32,015 nt of DNA, from NCBI GenBank assembly GCA_003427395.1, contig BFEA01000192.1:1288263-1320277 (forward strand). Reading direction: 5' to 3'. A program made the translations under genes and the position numbers. Shown here piece by piece: positions 15,905 to 27,476 of the stretch. The notes beneath the pieces were generated by a model. That model was not told the origin of the DNA and searched no databases. It was given only the letters and a program-made list of their open reading frames with translations. The first letter of the stretch is position 1, and the number at the start of each line of letters is the position of its first letter. This DNA is from Chara braunii. Taxonomy: Eukaryota; Streptophyta; Charophyceae; Charales; Characeae.

Positions 15905-16879
15905 TTATTCTGCAGGCATCTTCCCCTTGAGTGCTCTTTCGTAGCCTGCAATCACTTGAGGTGCTGTTCTCATGAGTTCTTCTCGTGTGAACCAGCGATT
16001 CTCGTTAGGATCCGGATGATGTCTGAAGCTCACACGATACTGCATTCTCGGTTTAGGAGGGCGCCCTCTGCCAGATGGTCAAGGAACAGGCGTCACTCGA
16101 TGCTCAACGATCTGGTCCACGTTCACTTCACCATCCATGGTTGGGGGCAGCATTGATCTTCTGGAGGGAAACTGCTCAGTGGCAGCAAAAGGTGCTAACT
16201 TGGAGGCATGGAACACAGGGTAGGTACGTAAGAGAGGTGGGATGCAGATAACATATGAAGGACCATCTGGTTGATCTCCTACAATGTCTAAGATCTCCCA
16301 GGGCCCAAAGTGTTGTGGCATTAGCTTGCGGGATATGCCTAACTCCTGACCAAGCTCAACGGACTTAACCCAAACTCTCTCACCTACCTGAAAGTTAAAA
16401 GGTCGTCTATGCTTATTCCCAGATGCAATCATTGCTTCCTGAGATTTCCTGATCTGTTCAACGGCCTGTTGTAGCATCTGTTCATACTTGACATCAAACT
16501 CCATGCTGTCAGGTGCTGCAGTGGGTTCTCTTTCTGGTAGCAGAAAGTCAAGGGCAGTTCCCGGCTTCCAACCAAGATGCAGTTGGTTGGGAGTCATGCC
16601 TGTAGTACTATGCACAGCGTTATTGTACAAGCTGGCAACGAGAGGTAGTTTCTCGTCCCAATCATCCTGACTTGGCTTGATATAGTGCCTAAGCAGGTGT
16701 TGTACTACTCGGTTCATCTGTTCCACATGACCATTTGACTCGGGATGATTCCCTGAAGTCATTTGGAGTTTTGTGCCCATTTGTTCAGCAGTAGACTGCC
16801 ATAACTCGCTCGTGAATCTGACATCCCTATCATTAACAATAGATGTAGGTAGACCAAAATCCCTTACCCAATTGTCCAT
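15905..16879 (-). pseudogene. Element 1 integrase core, GPY/F and chromodomain-like tail
   Basis: The minus-strand frame contains V-N-D-R-D-V-R-F-T-S and H-P-E-S-N-G-H-V-E, which supply the second Asp and the Glu of the D,D-35-E triad with exactly 35 intervening residues. A GPY/F module follows (H-F-G-P-W-E-I-L, then T-Y-P-V-F-H-A-S-K-L). After V-D-Q-I-V-E-H-R-V the frame meets TGA (16079-16081). The same frame then continues Y-R-V-S-F-R-H and N-R-W-F-T-R-E-E-L ... I-A-G-Y-E-R-A-L to TAA at 15905, resembling a chromodomain. Chromoviruses use this tail to target chromatin. The stop would remove most of it. Confidence 0.85.
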
Positions 16880-17539
16880 AAAGAGTTTGATGACAAAGTC
16901 AGCTTTAGCAATTCAGACATAGCAATTAGTCTTGCATACTTGGTAAAGCGATCTACTATAGCAAAGATGTGTCTTTTTCCAGACCTGCTGGTCACCAGGG
17001 TATCCATGAAATCCATCGACACACTTTGGTCGGGGCCTTCAAGGATCGGCAAGGGCTTGATCAGCCCAAGCGGAGCTTGAGTCCTTGGTTTGTCCCTTTG
17101 ACAAACCTCGCAGGTCTCAACATAGCGTTTTGCATCTTCCATCATAGAAGGCCACCAAAATCTCTGCACTAAGTTCGTTGATGTCTTCCTATAGCCAAAA
17201 TGGCCACTTGCATCATGACATTCTCCTAAAAATAAACTACGCAAAGACTCACTATGAGCAACACAGTCTTTTATTCCCTGCCTTCTCGAGAAACAGCAAG
17301 CCATCTACCATCGTAAATTCGTCCGAAGTCTTTTTGTCCTTTGCTTGGAGTCTACGGATGATCTCTAAAATAATTGGATCTCCTTGATAGGCTTCCACTA
17401 GCGACCGAGTGAGTTCGTCAGATATGCCGAACTCGGTGACTAGCACGCCCAAATAGTCTGCCCTTCGTGATAGTGCATCAGCCACTTTGTTATACGTACA
17501 GTTGATAGGATCAAGTTGATAGTCATACATGTCCATCAC
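16864..17539 (-). pseudogene. Element 1 RNase H end, H2C2 zinc finger and integrase start
   Basis: The frame 17252-17539 has N-K-V-A-D-A-L-S-R-R, the usual end of the Ty3/gypsy RNase H region. A frame change near 17300 leads to H-D-A-S-G-H-F-G ... C-E-V-C-Q-R-D-K, the H2C2 integrase zinc finger. S-M-D-F-M-D then holds the first catalytic Asp, and R-S-G-K-R-H-I-F-A-I-V-D-R-F-T-K-Y-A follows. Near 16905 a second frameshift passes to the 16079-16879 frame. All three catalytic residues of integrase survive, but in different frames. Confidence 0.85.
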
Positions 17540-17997
17540 TTGAATCTATCTTTTGAGTGCGTCAGATAGTACAGGTTGTGTCCTAATCAAGCGCAAAGTC
17601 TCATGGTCAAACCTCACATAGAAGAATCTTCCTAGGAGGTAGTGTCTCCAATGAACTAGCGCTTTGTACAGGGCGTAGAGCTCTCTCTCATATGGTGACT
17701 TAGCTGACTTCTAAGCATCTTTTTACTCGTGTACTTAACCGGTCTCAACTTTGGCCCCTCCTGTTGCGCAAGGACCGCGCCTATGCCATATTGGTTGGAG
17801 TTTGTGGTCACAACAAACGGCTTGTCAGGATCTGGAAGCTTGAGAACTTCATAGTGTGTTAGAGCATACTTCAATTTCTTGAAGCTTGCTTCACACTCTT
17901 CAGTCCACTCCCAAGGGGTGTCCAGTCGAGTTAAATCTCTTACCGTTCTATAGTTTTTGACGAAAGGATGATAATAGCCTGTCATTCCCAAGAACGA
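17540..17997 (-). pseudogene. Element 1 RT/RNase H connection and RNase H
   Basis: The minus-strand frame reads G-M-T-G-Y-Y-H-P-F-V-K, T-P-W-E-W-T-E-E-C and L-P-D-P-D-K-P-F-V-V-T-T-N-S-N-Q, then Y-G-I-G-A-V-L-A-Q. The first RNase H Asp, found as T-T-D-A-N in element 2, is Asn here (T-T-N-S-N), which should abolish activity. An in-frame TGA at 17998-18000 separates it from the upstream fragment, and a frameshift near 17700 breaks the rest. Confidence 0.8.
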
Positions 17998-18640
17998 TCA
18001 AACCTCAGTAACAGTCTGAGGTCTAGGCCAATCACGTATGCTGACCACCTTCGCATCTTCTGGCCTCAACCCATCTGCTGAAATCTCATGACCCAGGTAC
18101 AAGATCTTGGTGCGACCAAACTCACATTTCTCCAAGTCCATCTTGTACTGGTGCTGTCTTAGGAGACCTAGCACTGTATTCAAGTGCTCAACGATTCGTC
18201 CTTTAGGCACCTTACTACCTGGGACTACCTCTATTGCATGGACAACCTCCCTTTCTACCACTCCTGTGGGCTCCTCAAAAAGGTCTGAATATTGTGCGAN
18301 GACTGATTCTATCTCTGGGGGTGATTTAACGGCCTCCCCTTTCTCAAAGACAAAAACTAAGTACATGCCCTCCTCGCGTTTCTGTTTATAGTTATAGAAA
18401 GAGGAGGCACACATGCAACCCTAGTTTTCCACTAGACTGCTAGCTTTATATTTTTGCAGTCTAACGGTCCTACCGTTTGGAAGATTGTGTATCAACACCT
18501 TTCTATCCCAATCAAACGGAGGTTGAGAAACCTCGAGGTAGTACATGCCTAATAGCATATCAAAGGGCAGTTCGTCGCTCACCAGGAAGGAGATCTTGTG
18601 GCTCACTTCCCCTCCTCCATAGGAGAAGGTGCAGACTACG
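17998..18640 (-). pseudogene. Element 1 protease end and RT remnant lacking the catalytic core
   Basis: The frame starts with the distal protease (L-P-F-D-M-L-L-G-M-Y-Y-L) and passes an in-frame stop at 18421. It continues through E-E-P-T-G-V-V-E-R-E-V-V-H-A-I-E to K-G-R-I, then jumps straight to V-E-H-L-N-T-V-L-G-L-L and Y-L-G-H-E-I-S-A-D-G. Compared with element 2, roughly 150 codons that hold the RT fingers and the Y-L-D-D palm box are missing, and the frame is kept across the gap. Base 18300 is ambiguous. The element cannot encode its own active RT. Confidence 0.85.
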
Positions 18641-20286
18641 TCCTTGACATAATCCTTGGTGCTTGTTGGCTAGCCTTTTTCTTGATGGGTGCCACGACTC
18701 CCCCATCTGAAGTCTCACTAGCCCCATCGTGCTTTGTCTCTTCCCCCAAGTCCGTGAAGTCATCAATTTCAGTCGCCTGACCAACATGGTCGACAAACAT
18801 TAGTTGCCCTTTCTTCTTCCAGTCCTGGGGGAGTCTTTTCCCTACCATCTCCCCGACTCTGATGTGCAGATCCCAATTTTGGATCTATGTCCAACGCTTT
18901 CTTACTAAAGTAGCGAAGTTGTGCTGTTCAACATAGGCCTCATCAACCAGCTTGGTCCTTACCTCTGTAGTTAGGCACCTTACGTAATTCGTCAGGAGAA
19001 CCTACTGGTCAAAGCCCGCACCAGGTACCACAAGTAAACGGTCTACGGTGTCCGTTAACTCTCTAACACTCTTGTACCTGCGGGAACAAAGACTGTTGAT
19101 TGCATCGGTGGCCTTCTGAGCCCCTTGCGGGTCATGCCACCTGTTATGCACGGACCGTACGAACTCTTCCAATGTCTGGGTCTGTGCCCAGGCATTGAAG
19201 TTTTGACCGTAGCCCTCGTGCTGCACTAAGCCATTCAACCAGCGCGCTGCTGACCCCTCTAAAAAGGAGGCAACCACTACAACTTCCTGCTCTGGCCTTG
19301 TAAGCTTATGCCTCACATATGTAGGCACAATTCTTACCTAGGTCTCCGAAAAAAAGTTTAGGACTCAGCAGAGGGATCTTGGGCATCCACTGCATAGGCT
19401 GCATGGGCCCAAGGGCTTGCTGCAGCGGCTGCATAGCCACTGAAACAGGCTGTTGCACACTAACTTGGGTTTGGCTTGACAATGGGACTGTAGTGCCCAC
19501 TGCCATAGATGGTACGGCTGAGACTCTATAAACCGAACCACTAGTTACTACTGCACCACCAGGAGGGGGCATGCCAAACATAGGAGAGAAAGATGGCCCT
19601 GTGGATTGCGGCATCGATGAAGGACCCGCACCCGCAGGGGGAACTACAACAAACTGTGGCTGCCTCATCACTATACGAGGAGCCCAAAGTTCAGCTAGGA
19701 TTTGTTTCTGGTCTGCCACCAATTCGGTCAGCAATTCCTGTTGGACATTCTGCGCTTCTGCCACTGATAGTAAAGCACTACGCAGCACGCAGACAGCAGG
19801 GTCTAATGCCGCCTCATCTAGCTCTTCCAATCTGCCTAGCTCCTGCACTCTACTTCCTAATCTAGCCTTTCTGAGTATGGCTCTTCTTCTCCTCTCTGCT
19901 GCTTCGTCCGACTGCCGCTGCAGCTCATCCTAAAGTTCTTCTGCTTGTCGGATTTCTAAATCCTCCGGTGTGAGTGGACTCCGCTGGCTGACTTGCAAAC
20001 CAGAAGACTGACTAACTGCACCCGATCCACCCTGCCCTCCTCCTGACGAAGAAGACTGGGAAGAGGTTTGTGACGTAGAGGCGGCGGTAGCCATCGCAGC
20101 CGCTAAGCTGGCTGCTGCGTCCCTAATCCTCCTCGCGGTTACCCTCTCCCTTGCTTCCCTTCGTAATATCCTTTCGTCCCCAAAGACTAATTCCTAAAAA
20201 GTGATCGGTCAACTAAGAGCGGTTCTCTGTGTGATCCTAAGGGGTAACACTAACCTTCCCTCCTCCTCACTGCTGCCTTCACTCAT
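18640..20286 (-). pseudogene. Element 1 Gag, broken
   Basis: Homology with element 2 begins at an ATG at 20286; another in-frame ATG is at 20094. Early stops and a TAG at 19930-19932 interrupt the N-terminal part. A Glu/Arg/Leu-rich helical stretch and a Gln/Pro/Ser-rich linker (19848-19400) follow. After a frameshift near 19320 comes the capsid-like region, F-L-E-G-S-A-A-R-W-L-N-G-L-V and further helices (19328-19002). The end piece (18848-18640) reads D-W-K-K-K-G-Q-L-M-F-V-D. Then it joins the distal protease directly: the CCHC knuckle and protease active site seen in element 2 are deleted. Confidence 0.8.
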
Positions 20287-21531
20287 GAGCTACAGTGTGT
20301 GTGATCTAAACTAGAATCGACACTGAATCCTACCTTAGCTTGGCACACATCCGCATATGACACACAACAACTTACGATTGGCCTGCACAGAAACAGTTAG
20401 GTGATGTAGTTGTAATGTCAGGTCCTACAGGATGTATTAAATCTGTTTTAGATTACTCTAATACAGACAACATAGCAGCAAAGACCTAGTTTGTCTGTAG
20501 TTGTCTGTCAATTGTTACCCAAGTCCGTAACAACTAAATAATCAAAACAGAAATAGCATCCCATGTTGGAGATGTACACTGGATAGCAAATTGTCTAATT
20601 ATATCCATTGTGAACTGTTACCGGAATGCCCCCTCCCCCTGAATCCTTCTTGAGTGGTCGCTTTGTGTCAACGTCCTGAGCATCTGGTTGAGCAGCGTGT
20701 CCGAAGGTGTGCAATCCGGAACAATCAACTCCGAACCTGCCAGCCCCTGCACATTATTTACCCTCGCATGCAACGAGCCTTACACCCGGTTTGATCTGGC
20801 TGATCAGGAGGGATTTAAGAAGAGCCCCCATCTCCTCAGGAATTATTTAACATCGCTGATAGGACGACGATCACAGCCAGGTTCAACACCGAGTCCCCAG
20901 CCAAAAGAATTTAAAGACGGTCCGAAAAGCGTCTGTCCCAAAGGGCTGGCATGCCCTGCACGACCTCTATTGCGCAAGCAACGGAACCAAGGACTTGCTG
21001 CAAAACATGCGTGTACTAGTCCCAACGAGTTGGCATGGTGACCGTGACCCGAGTGCTTCGTCCAGGGCCCTTCAGAGGCTTCGCCCGTCTCCCACCAGCT
21101 TGCTGCCCAGGAAGAATGTCGACTCTCAAGGTTGAGCGCTCGCGACACCTCACATCGAGAGGACTCTCAAGACACAACTCACTTCCTCACGGTAAGAAGT
21201 AACGAAGGGTCGATAAGGAAGAGAGCCACGTACCTCATAATGCTGCCCCCAACCACAAATTTCTCACCGGCAACCTGATGCGCATTTATGATGACGGGTC
21301 TTTGCTTCGGCACAACCAACAGCAGAATGCAGTTCCACCTCGGCTGAATATGTCACATCAACGAGCTCTCATCATCCAGCATACACCCCGTATGTCACCA
21401 CATAGCTCCCTAGCGCGCCCACTCTACCCTAGGCCGCCCAATGTTCAACGCCTATGCCTTATCACTACCCCACACCTCATGTGAAGCACCAATAGCTATT
21501 GCGAAGAACCAATGAAGCGCAATATGGACCA
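20287..21531 (-). other. Element 1 leader between PBS and gag
   Basis: About 1.25 kb of untranslated-type sequence between PBS and the first gag ATG. It is homologous along its length to 26196-27476 of element 2 (for example GCATGGTGACxGTGACCC and GTCCAGGGCCCTTCAGA). No conserved reading frame was found: the longest plus-strand frame (20688-21041) is not preserved in the other copy. Such a long leader could contain packaging or translation-control sequence. Confidence 0.7.
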
Positions 21532-21543
21532 GCTTCGATACCA
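21532..21543 (-). promoter_or_regulatory. Primer-binding site of element 1
   Basis: The minus strand reads TGGTATCGAAGC three bases from LTR2. It is the same site as at 14861 and 27477 with one further substitution relative to initiator tRNA-Met. Confidence 0.8.
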
Positions 21544-21546
21544 AAT

Positions 21547-22405
21547 TGCAAGGCAAATAAGCAACAACGAGATGACAATTCCAAATTACACCATCACATT
21601 GAAAGCCAAATAGTCGCACCGTGTCCAGAGAGCAGCATTGCACCACCAATGGAGGTTCGTAGTACTGAAAACCAATGTCATGGAGAGCATACTCTTTCCT
21701 CATCAACACAGGAGTCCAGTCCCTTCACTCTCCTACTTAGAGCTCAGCGCCCAGCCTACTCCTAACTCAGCTACTACAGCCTACTAATTGACAATGCAAC
21801 TGTTGACATCAGCAGCAACCCGAAGTACTTGAAGATGTCGCCCATGCAGACCATCGTCAATACAAGGTAAGTCCCCTCACATCATCACCATCATCATCCT
21901 TCACCTATACCCTGTCTTTACTCCCACGTTTGTCCTCTCTTACACCTGAAGACCACGCCTGCACCTCACTGTAGACCAAGCCCACCAGCTATGGTGGCTG
22001 GGCTCTGGCGCTGCCCTCAGCGCCCTTCTTCCTTGCACGACTGCACGTGCTGCACCTCACCTCTCAGAGCCAACCAGCAGCCGCGAGCTCTTGCTCCAGC
22101 AGCACTGCCGCTAGCATGCGAGTGCCTGAATGAGGCTGCGAGGGGTGAGCTCTTTCCTTTGTAGGAAGAGTTGGCCTGCTCGCGCAGCCAGGCTGCACTG
22201 GCCTGGGCCCAGAAGCTTCCGGAAGGCCCAAGGAGGCTGCCTGTATACAGCAGCTACTGGGCTGCTGGGCCTCGTTTGGTTGCGCGCCCAACAGTCTCTG
22301 TATAAGGCTGCGAATCACGCCCAGGGCCTGCATTCATTGGAAAAGCCCGGAAGGCCGTGGAAATGTCTTTGTTGCCCGCCCTGCGTTTCTCTCAACCAAC
22401 TGGCG
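21547..22405 (-). mobile_element. LTR2 (5' LTR of element 1), outer end truncated
   Basis: Matches LTR1 from TGCAAGG up to CAACCAACTGGCG at 22405, then diverges. The last part of the LTR seen in LTR1 (from about 15730 to 15864, the U3 start in element polarity) is missing. LTR2 is clearly closer to LTR1 than to LTR3, so LTR1 and LTR2 are the natural pair of element 1. Confidence 0.8.
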
Positions 22406-22457
22406 AGTGCCTGAATGAGGCTGCCAGGGGTGAGCTCTTTCCTTTATGGAAAGAGCT
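22403..22457. repeat. Duplicated LTR block at the element 1 / element 2 junction
   Basis: GCGAGTGCCTGAATGAGGCT and the next 35 bases repeat 22118-22172 inside LTR2, 285 bp away. The block then passes into the RNase H sequence of element 2 at CTGGCCCCTCCTG, where both partners share TGGCC-type bases. Confidence 0.8.
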
Positions 22458-22582
22458 GGCCCCTCCTGCTGCGCGAGCACGGCGCCAATGCCATATTGGT
22501 TGGCATCCGTGGTGACTATGAATGGCTTGTCAGGATCGGGAAGTTTCAAGACCTCGTAGTGCGTCAACGCATGCTTCAGATG
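22458..22582 (-). pseudogene. Element 2 RNase H stump
   Basis: Downstream of a TGA at 22583-22585 the same frame continues L-P-D-P-D-K-P-F-I-V-T-T-D-A-N-Q-Y-G-I-G-A and A-Q-Q-E-G-P, with the first RNase H Asp present. It then runs into LTR-derived sequence. The rest of RNase H, all of integrase, the polypurine tract and element 2's own 3' LTR are gone. Confidence 0.8.
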
Positions 22583-23840
22583 TCAAAAAGCAGCCTCCCA
22601 CTCGTCTGTCCACTCCCATGGGGTGTTAAGGCGGGTCAGATCAGTCAAAGGAGAGGCCACTATGCTATAGTCCTTAACGAAAGTCCTATAGTAGCCTGTC
22701 ATTCCTGAGAAAAATCTCATCTCAGTCACAGACTGAGGACGTGGCCAATCACGAATGCTGGCCACCTTCGCGTCATCGGGCTTCAACCCTTCCGCGGATA
22801 TCTCATGACCCAAGTACGACACGGGTGCGGCCAAACTCGCACTTCTCACCGTTGATCTTGAACTTCTGCTGTCGCAGGAGGTGAGGACTTTGTCCAAATG
22901 TGCAACATGCTCCTCGACAGTCTTACTAAAAATAAGCATGTCATCGAGGTACACGATGACAAACTTATCCAAGTAGTCATGGAATATCCGATTCATAGCG
23001 TGTTGAAAGGTGCCAGGAGCATTGCAAAGGCCGAAAGGCATCACCACAAACTCGTACAGACCGTACCTGGTCTGAAAAGCGGTTTTGCGTTGATCCTCGG
23101 GCCGGATTGCAATCTGATGGTACCCGAACTTCAGATCTATCTTATTGAAGTACCAACACCCTTGCACTCTATCGAATAGATCATCAATGCGCGGTAGGGG
23201 CTCTCTATTCTTTTCAGTGATGGCATTGAGGCCCCTATAGTCAATGCACATCCTCAGTGTACCCTTCTTCTTCTTAGGTACGAATAGTACTGGAGATCCA
23301 TAAGGAGAGACACTCAGCCGGATCCAACCCTTCTCTACAAGTTCCTTGAGTTGCCGGCGAAGCTCATCGAGCTCGCCTGGAGACATCCGATAGATCCTAC
23401 CCTTCGCAATACTACACCCTGGGATAATCTCTATCGCGTGGACGACCTCCCTCTCAACAACCCCTGTCGGCTTTTCAAATAGATCAGGGTACTTGGCAAC
23501 TACTCCCTCTATCTCCGGCGGCATTTTCACCAGCTCGCCTGCAGCAAAGACATAAACTAAGTACATACCCTCCTCCTGGTTCTGCTTATAGTACTTGTAG
23601 AACGCGGCTGCACACATGCACCCATAGGACTCAATCAGACTACTAGATTTGAACTTGTGTAATCTGGCGGTCCCTCCACCTAGCAAAATGTGTTTGACCA
23701 CTTTTCGGCCCCAGTCAAACTGGGGTTGTGCCACAGAGAGGTAGTACATACCTAGTAACATATCCATTGGGAGCTTGTCACTCACTACGAACGAGACGCA
23801 ATGTCTCAATTCCCCTCCCGCGTACGAGAAACAACACTAC
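22583..23840 (-). pseudogene. Element 2 protease end and reverse transcriptase
   Basis: The frame opens in the distal protease (L-P-M-D-M-L-L-G-M-Y-Y-L) and holds a complete series of RT motifs: L-R-M-C-I-D-Y-R-G-L-N, D-L-K-F-G-Y-H-Q-I, F-V-V-M-P-F-G-L-C-N-A-P, and V-I-V-Y-L-D-D-M-L-I-F-S with the catalytic Y-x-D-D intact. About 20 residues near 22818-22880 are in the wrong frame, bracketed by two compensating indels, before Y-L-G-H-E-I-S. The RT/RNase H connection (G-M-T-G-Y-Y) follows to TGA at 22583-22585. A one-base shift near 23828 separates it from gag-protease. Confidence 0.88.
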
Positions 23841-26195
23841 TTCCTGGAGGTAGTCGTTGACTACCATGCACTGTTTGTTGGCACAGGTCGACTCCACAGG
23901 TCGACTCAGGCGCTGCACTCGCCCCGATAAACGCAGCCTATCGACGTACACGCGACTAATAAAGTTACTTGTCGAGCAAGTGTCATAATAGGCCCCGACC
24001 TTGCGGATGCCAATGACAACCTCGCTGACGAACATCTCACCCTTTGGGGCTTTAACTAGAGCCGCCCAAGAAGCTAGCGGGTCTGATCTAGACCGCTCCA
24101 CCTCTAGCTCCTCTAAGGACTCAAACACATTCATCGAACATAGGCTCGATGGGTCTGAACGTGCTTGCGAGACGACGCTGGAGTCAGTAGCTTGGGCCAT
24201 CTCTCGAGAGGGTGAGGGTGTCTCCACCACCTCGACCCTAGCAGGAACAGCTACTATTCCTACTGGCCCGACCTGTTTCCCGGAGCACTGCCTGAAGTAC
24301 TGGCAACGTTGCTTCCAACGGGATGAAAGGATCCCAACACCTGCCCCATCGTAGGCGGGATCTTTTCTGTCACCCTTGAATTGGCTATGGCCATATCGAC
24401 CACAACGAATACAGGCCTGCCGTGAGTAACGATCTCTCCACAAGTCCTCTGTAAGACCCGCTTTCTCCCATGGAGCATTGGGGTCAACTTGACTCCTAGA
24501 CCGGGAACCTCCACGGCGTCTACCGGTCGTCTTACCTTTCTGAGCTACGGCAGCGACTACTCCACCCTTTGAAGCTTCAACGCTGCCCGCCTCTAAACCT
24601 ACTCCCTCCTGGAAGTATTCGTCTACTTCGATAGTAGAACCATTGTTATCGACAAACATTAAGTGACCCTTTGCCTTCCAGTTGGGAGGCAGTGTCTTCT
24701 TCCTCCATGTCTGTCCATGCCCTATCTTCGCCTCAAGGTCTAAGGCCATCTTGCCAAACGAAGGAAAGTTGTGCATATTGATGTTGGCCTGACTTGCCAA
24801 CTGGTTCCTGGAAGGCAATGAGAAACATCTCAGGTACGAGGTAAGCAGAACCTGGGGGTCATAGCGCACCCCTGGGACACAGATTAGACGCTCAACACCA
24901 TCGGTGGCTTCCCTTACTGACTTAAACTGCCTTGTATGCAATGTCAGGATCGTGCCAGTGGCCCTTTCAGCCTCCTGAGGATCATGCCACCTTTCCTCCA
25001 CCATCTTCAGGAAGTCCAATTTCAGGGTGACAGCCCAAGCGCGGAAGTCATGACCATACCCCTGGAGCTGCACTAAACCATTCAACCATCTTGTTGCGCT
25101 ACCCTCTAGGTAGGAAGCAGCCACAAGCACTTCTTCGTGCGGCAAGGTAAGTTTACACCTGGCATAGACTGGCACTGACCTCAACCATGTGTCGAGGTCT
25201 TCGCCTCTCTTATCCCCTGTGAAGGGTTTCGGAGCGGCGATGGCCATCTTTGGAACCCACTGTGTTTGTCCCAATCCCTGCATCACTGCGGGCTGTGGAC
25301 CTTGTGACACAGGTTGCTGTGCTAGCTGCTGGGGTTGTGTGCCCTGCGGCTGCACAGGCTGCGAGACAGCAGACTGCGTGGTGACTGCAACCTGTAACGG
25401 AGTTTGGGTAAACACTGTCTGAACAAGAACCTGCAAACTGGTCCCTGATGATACCCGTCCTGATAGCGGCATGCCCAGGGAAATGATTGCTACCGATGAT
25501 GGAGCTACATATGGGGATACCCCAGTCACCGATGGGACATGAGGAGGATGTGCAACGGGCCAGGCACCAAACCCGAACATTGGCGATGTTGCCTACGCAC
25601 GGCCAGCCAATTGGACCAGACTTTGCTGGATGTCCTGAAGAATGGTCGTCTGATGGTCCTTCATCTCAACTACATTTAGCAGGACAGACCGTATGATCCT
25701 CACATCATCGTCCATGAGCATCAGGTCCATCTCCTCTAACTCACTAACGTCCGCTTGTCTACATTGCATCCTGGCTCTTCTTCTAATCATTCTTTCTTTC
25801 TCCGCTTTTATCTGTCCTAATGCATGTTGTAGTTGTGCCTCTTGCAGAGCTGCCTCCTGTATGACGATCTCCTCGGTGGTCAACACTAACGGTTGGCTTG
25901 TCATTACGCCAGTGGACTGAACCTGGGTATGCGCGGCCGTTGACCCAACAGACCCTGAACTACCGGCCTGAGTACAGTGCTGTGCTGAGGTGGCCATGGC
26001 TTCTCAAGCTGCAGCTTCACTCACAAGTGCCCAGCTAGGCTCTGCTGCTCTCGCCCTCCTGTGCTGCTGCTGCCTCTCGCTAAGCTGGCGGAACAGATGT
26101 CTTTCGCCCTCTGGTCCTAATGCCAAGTGGGCTATTGGGCACCTTGCCGATCGCAAGATCCAGTCGTCCGGTTACTAATCCTCCCTATCGCTCAT
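23778..26195 (-). pseudogene. Element 2 Gag and protease N-terminal part
   Basis: Homology with element 1 starts at an ATG at 26195 but stops follow at once; the ATG at 25997 gives a long frame. A helical Glu/Gln/Met-rich N-terminus is interrupted by one TAG (25591-25593), after which the same frame runs to 23778. It contains a Gln/Pro/Val-rich linker, a capsid-like domain (Y-L-E-G-S-A-T-R-W-L-N-G-L-V), a basic stretch and a zinc-knuckle-like C-I-R-C-G-R-Y-G-H-S-Q-F-K-G in which the last Cys is Gly. The protease site reads Y-Y-D-T-C-S-T-S-N-F-I-S, with Cys in place of the Gly of D-T-G. Confidence 0.88.
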
Positions 26196-27476
26196 AAGCT
26201 ACAACATTGTACAAAATCTGCACTAATGCACACTGAATGCCTACCGCAGCGTAGTGCACAGACCAACTAAGTAATTGGTTGCTATTTCGAAACAAATATC
26301 ACTTGAGGTCAACAGGTAAGTCAGATTCCTACAAACGAAACTATTTCTAGTTTGACTAGTCCGCAAAAAGAAGCATCATGAACAAGAAACAGTCCTAACT
26401 AATGTTGTCTGTCAGATGTCGATGGCTGTACACCTAACTAATCAAAACATAAAAATAGAATCATTTGTGTGGATAGGACAGCATGGAATTTCCTCGAACT
26501 GATCACCTGAAATCTACCCCTCCCTTAGTTCCCCTGAGTATCACTTGACGTCAGCGTCCCTGAGCAATCCGGAGGCGTTGCGTGTCTAAAGGTGTGTGTT
26601 CGGCCCACCCCTGTGCCCCGAGTATCTGCTGAGCTGGCCAGCTCTGCACTGGATTACCCTCGCGTGCAGCGAGCCTTACAGTCATTGGCTGATCCAGAGG
26701 CAATTCAACGTCCGCCCCCAAGTGACTCCAGGAATTATTTTACGTCGCAGCCGGACGACGATCAAAGCCAATGATTCCCCTTCCGGTGCTTATTTAAAGA
26801 CGCCCGGTCTCGTCTCCCATAAAGCTGGCCTGCCCTTCAATACCCATCTAACAGCGCAGCAAGCCAAACAAAGGACAAGCAGCAAAGCATGCGTGTTCTA
26901 CTCCCGATGGTTTGGCATGGTGACTGTGACCCAGTGCTTCGTCCAGGGCCCTTCAGAAAGCTTCGCCCATCTTCTTCCAGATGCTCCACGTGAACATTGC
27001 CGGCTCTCAAGGTTGAGCGCACTCGACACCTCACAATGAGAGGACTCTCAAGAAGGAAAACACAACCTCACGGTAAGGAGTGTCGAAGAGGGTAGATAAG
27101 GTTAAGAGCAACATACCTCAAATAGCTGCCCCCAACCACAAAGACAATCTCACCAGATGACCCAATGGCGATTGCGATGAATCTCACCAGATGACCCAAT
27201 GGCGATTGCGATGACCACTCACTGCATCGGCACGACCAGCATTATCTCCCCGTTCCTTCTCAGCATCGATCACACTTTAGATAGTTCTCATCACACTGTC
27301 CAGACCACATTACCCCCACGTAGCCTTCCTGGCGATCCCCTCACCTCTTGGGTCACCTTTCACTAGTCTTCACCCTCCTCACTACACACCACTCACGGCC
27401 AAACTCGCCAAACAGACCGCATGTATGTACCGAATAAGGCAGAAGACAAGTGCCAGATGAGCGCAACCATACCTCA
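26196..27476 (-). other. Element 2 leader between PBS and gag
   Basis: Parallel to 20287-21531. It includes a local 44-bp tandem duplication, TCTCACCAGATGACCCAATG at 27148 and again at 27182-27201. The plus-strand frame 26596-27039 is not conserved in element 1, so no protein is called. Confidence 0.7.
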
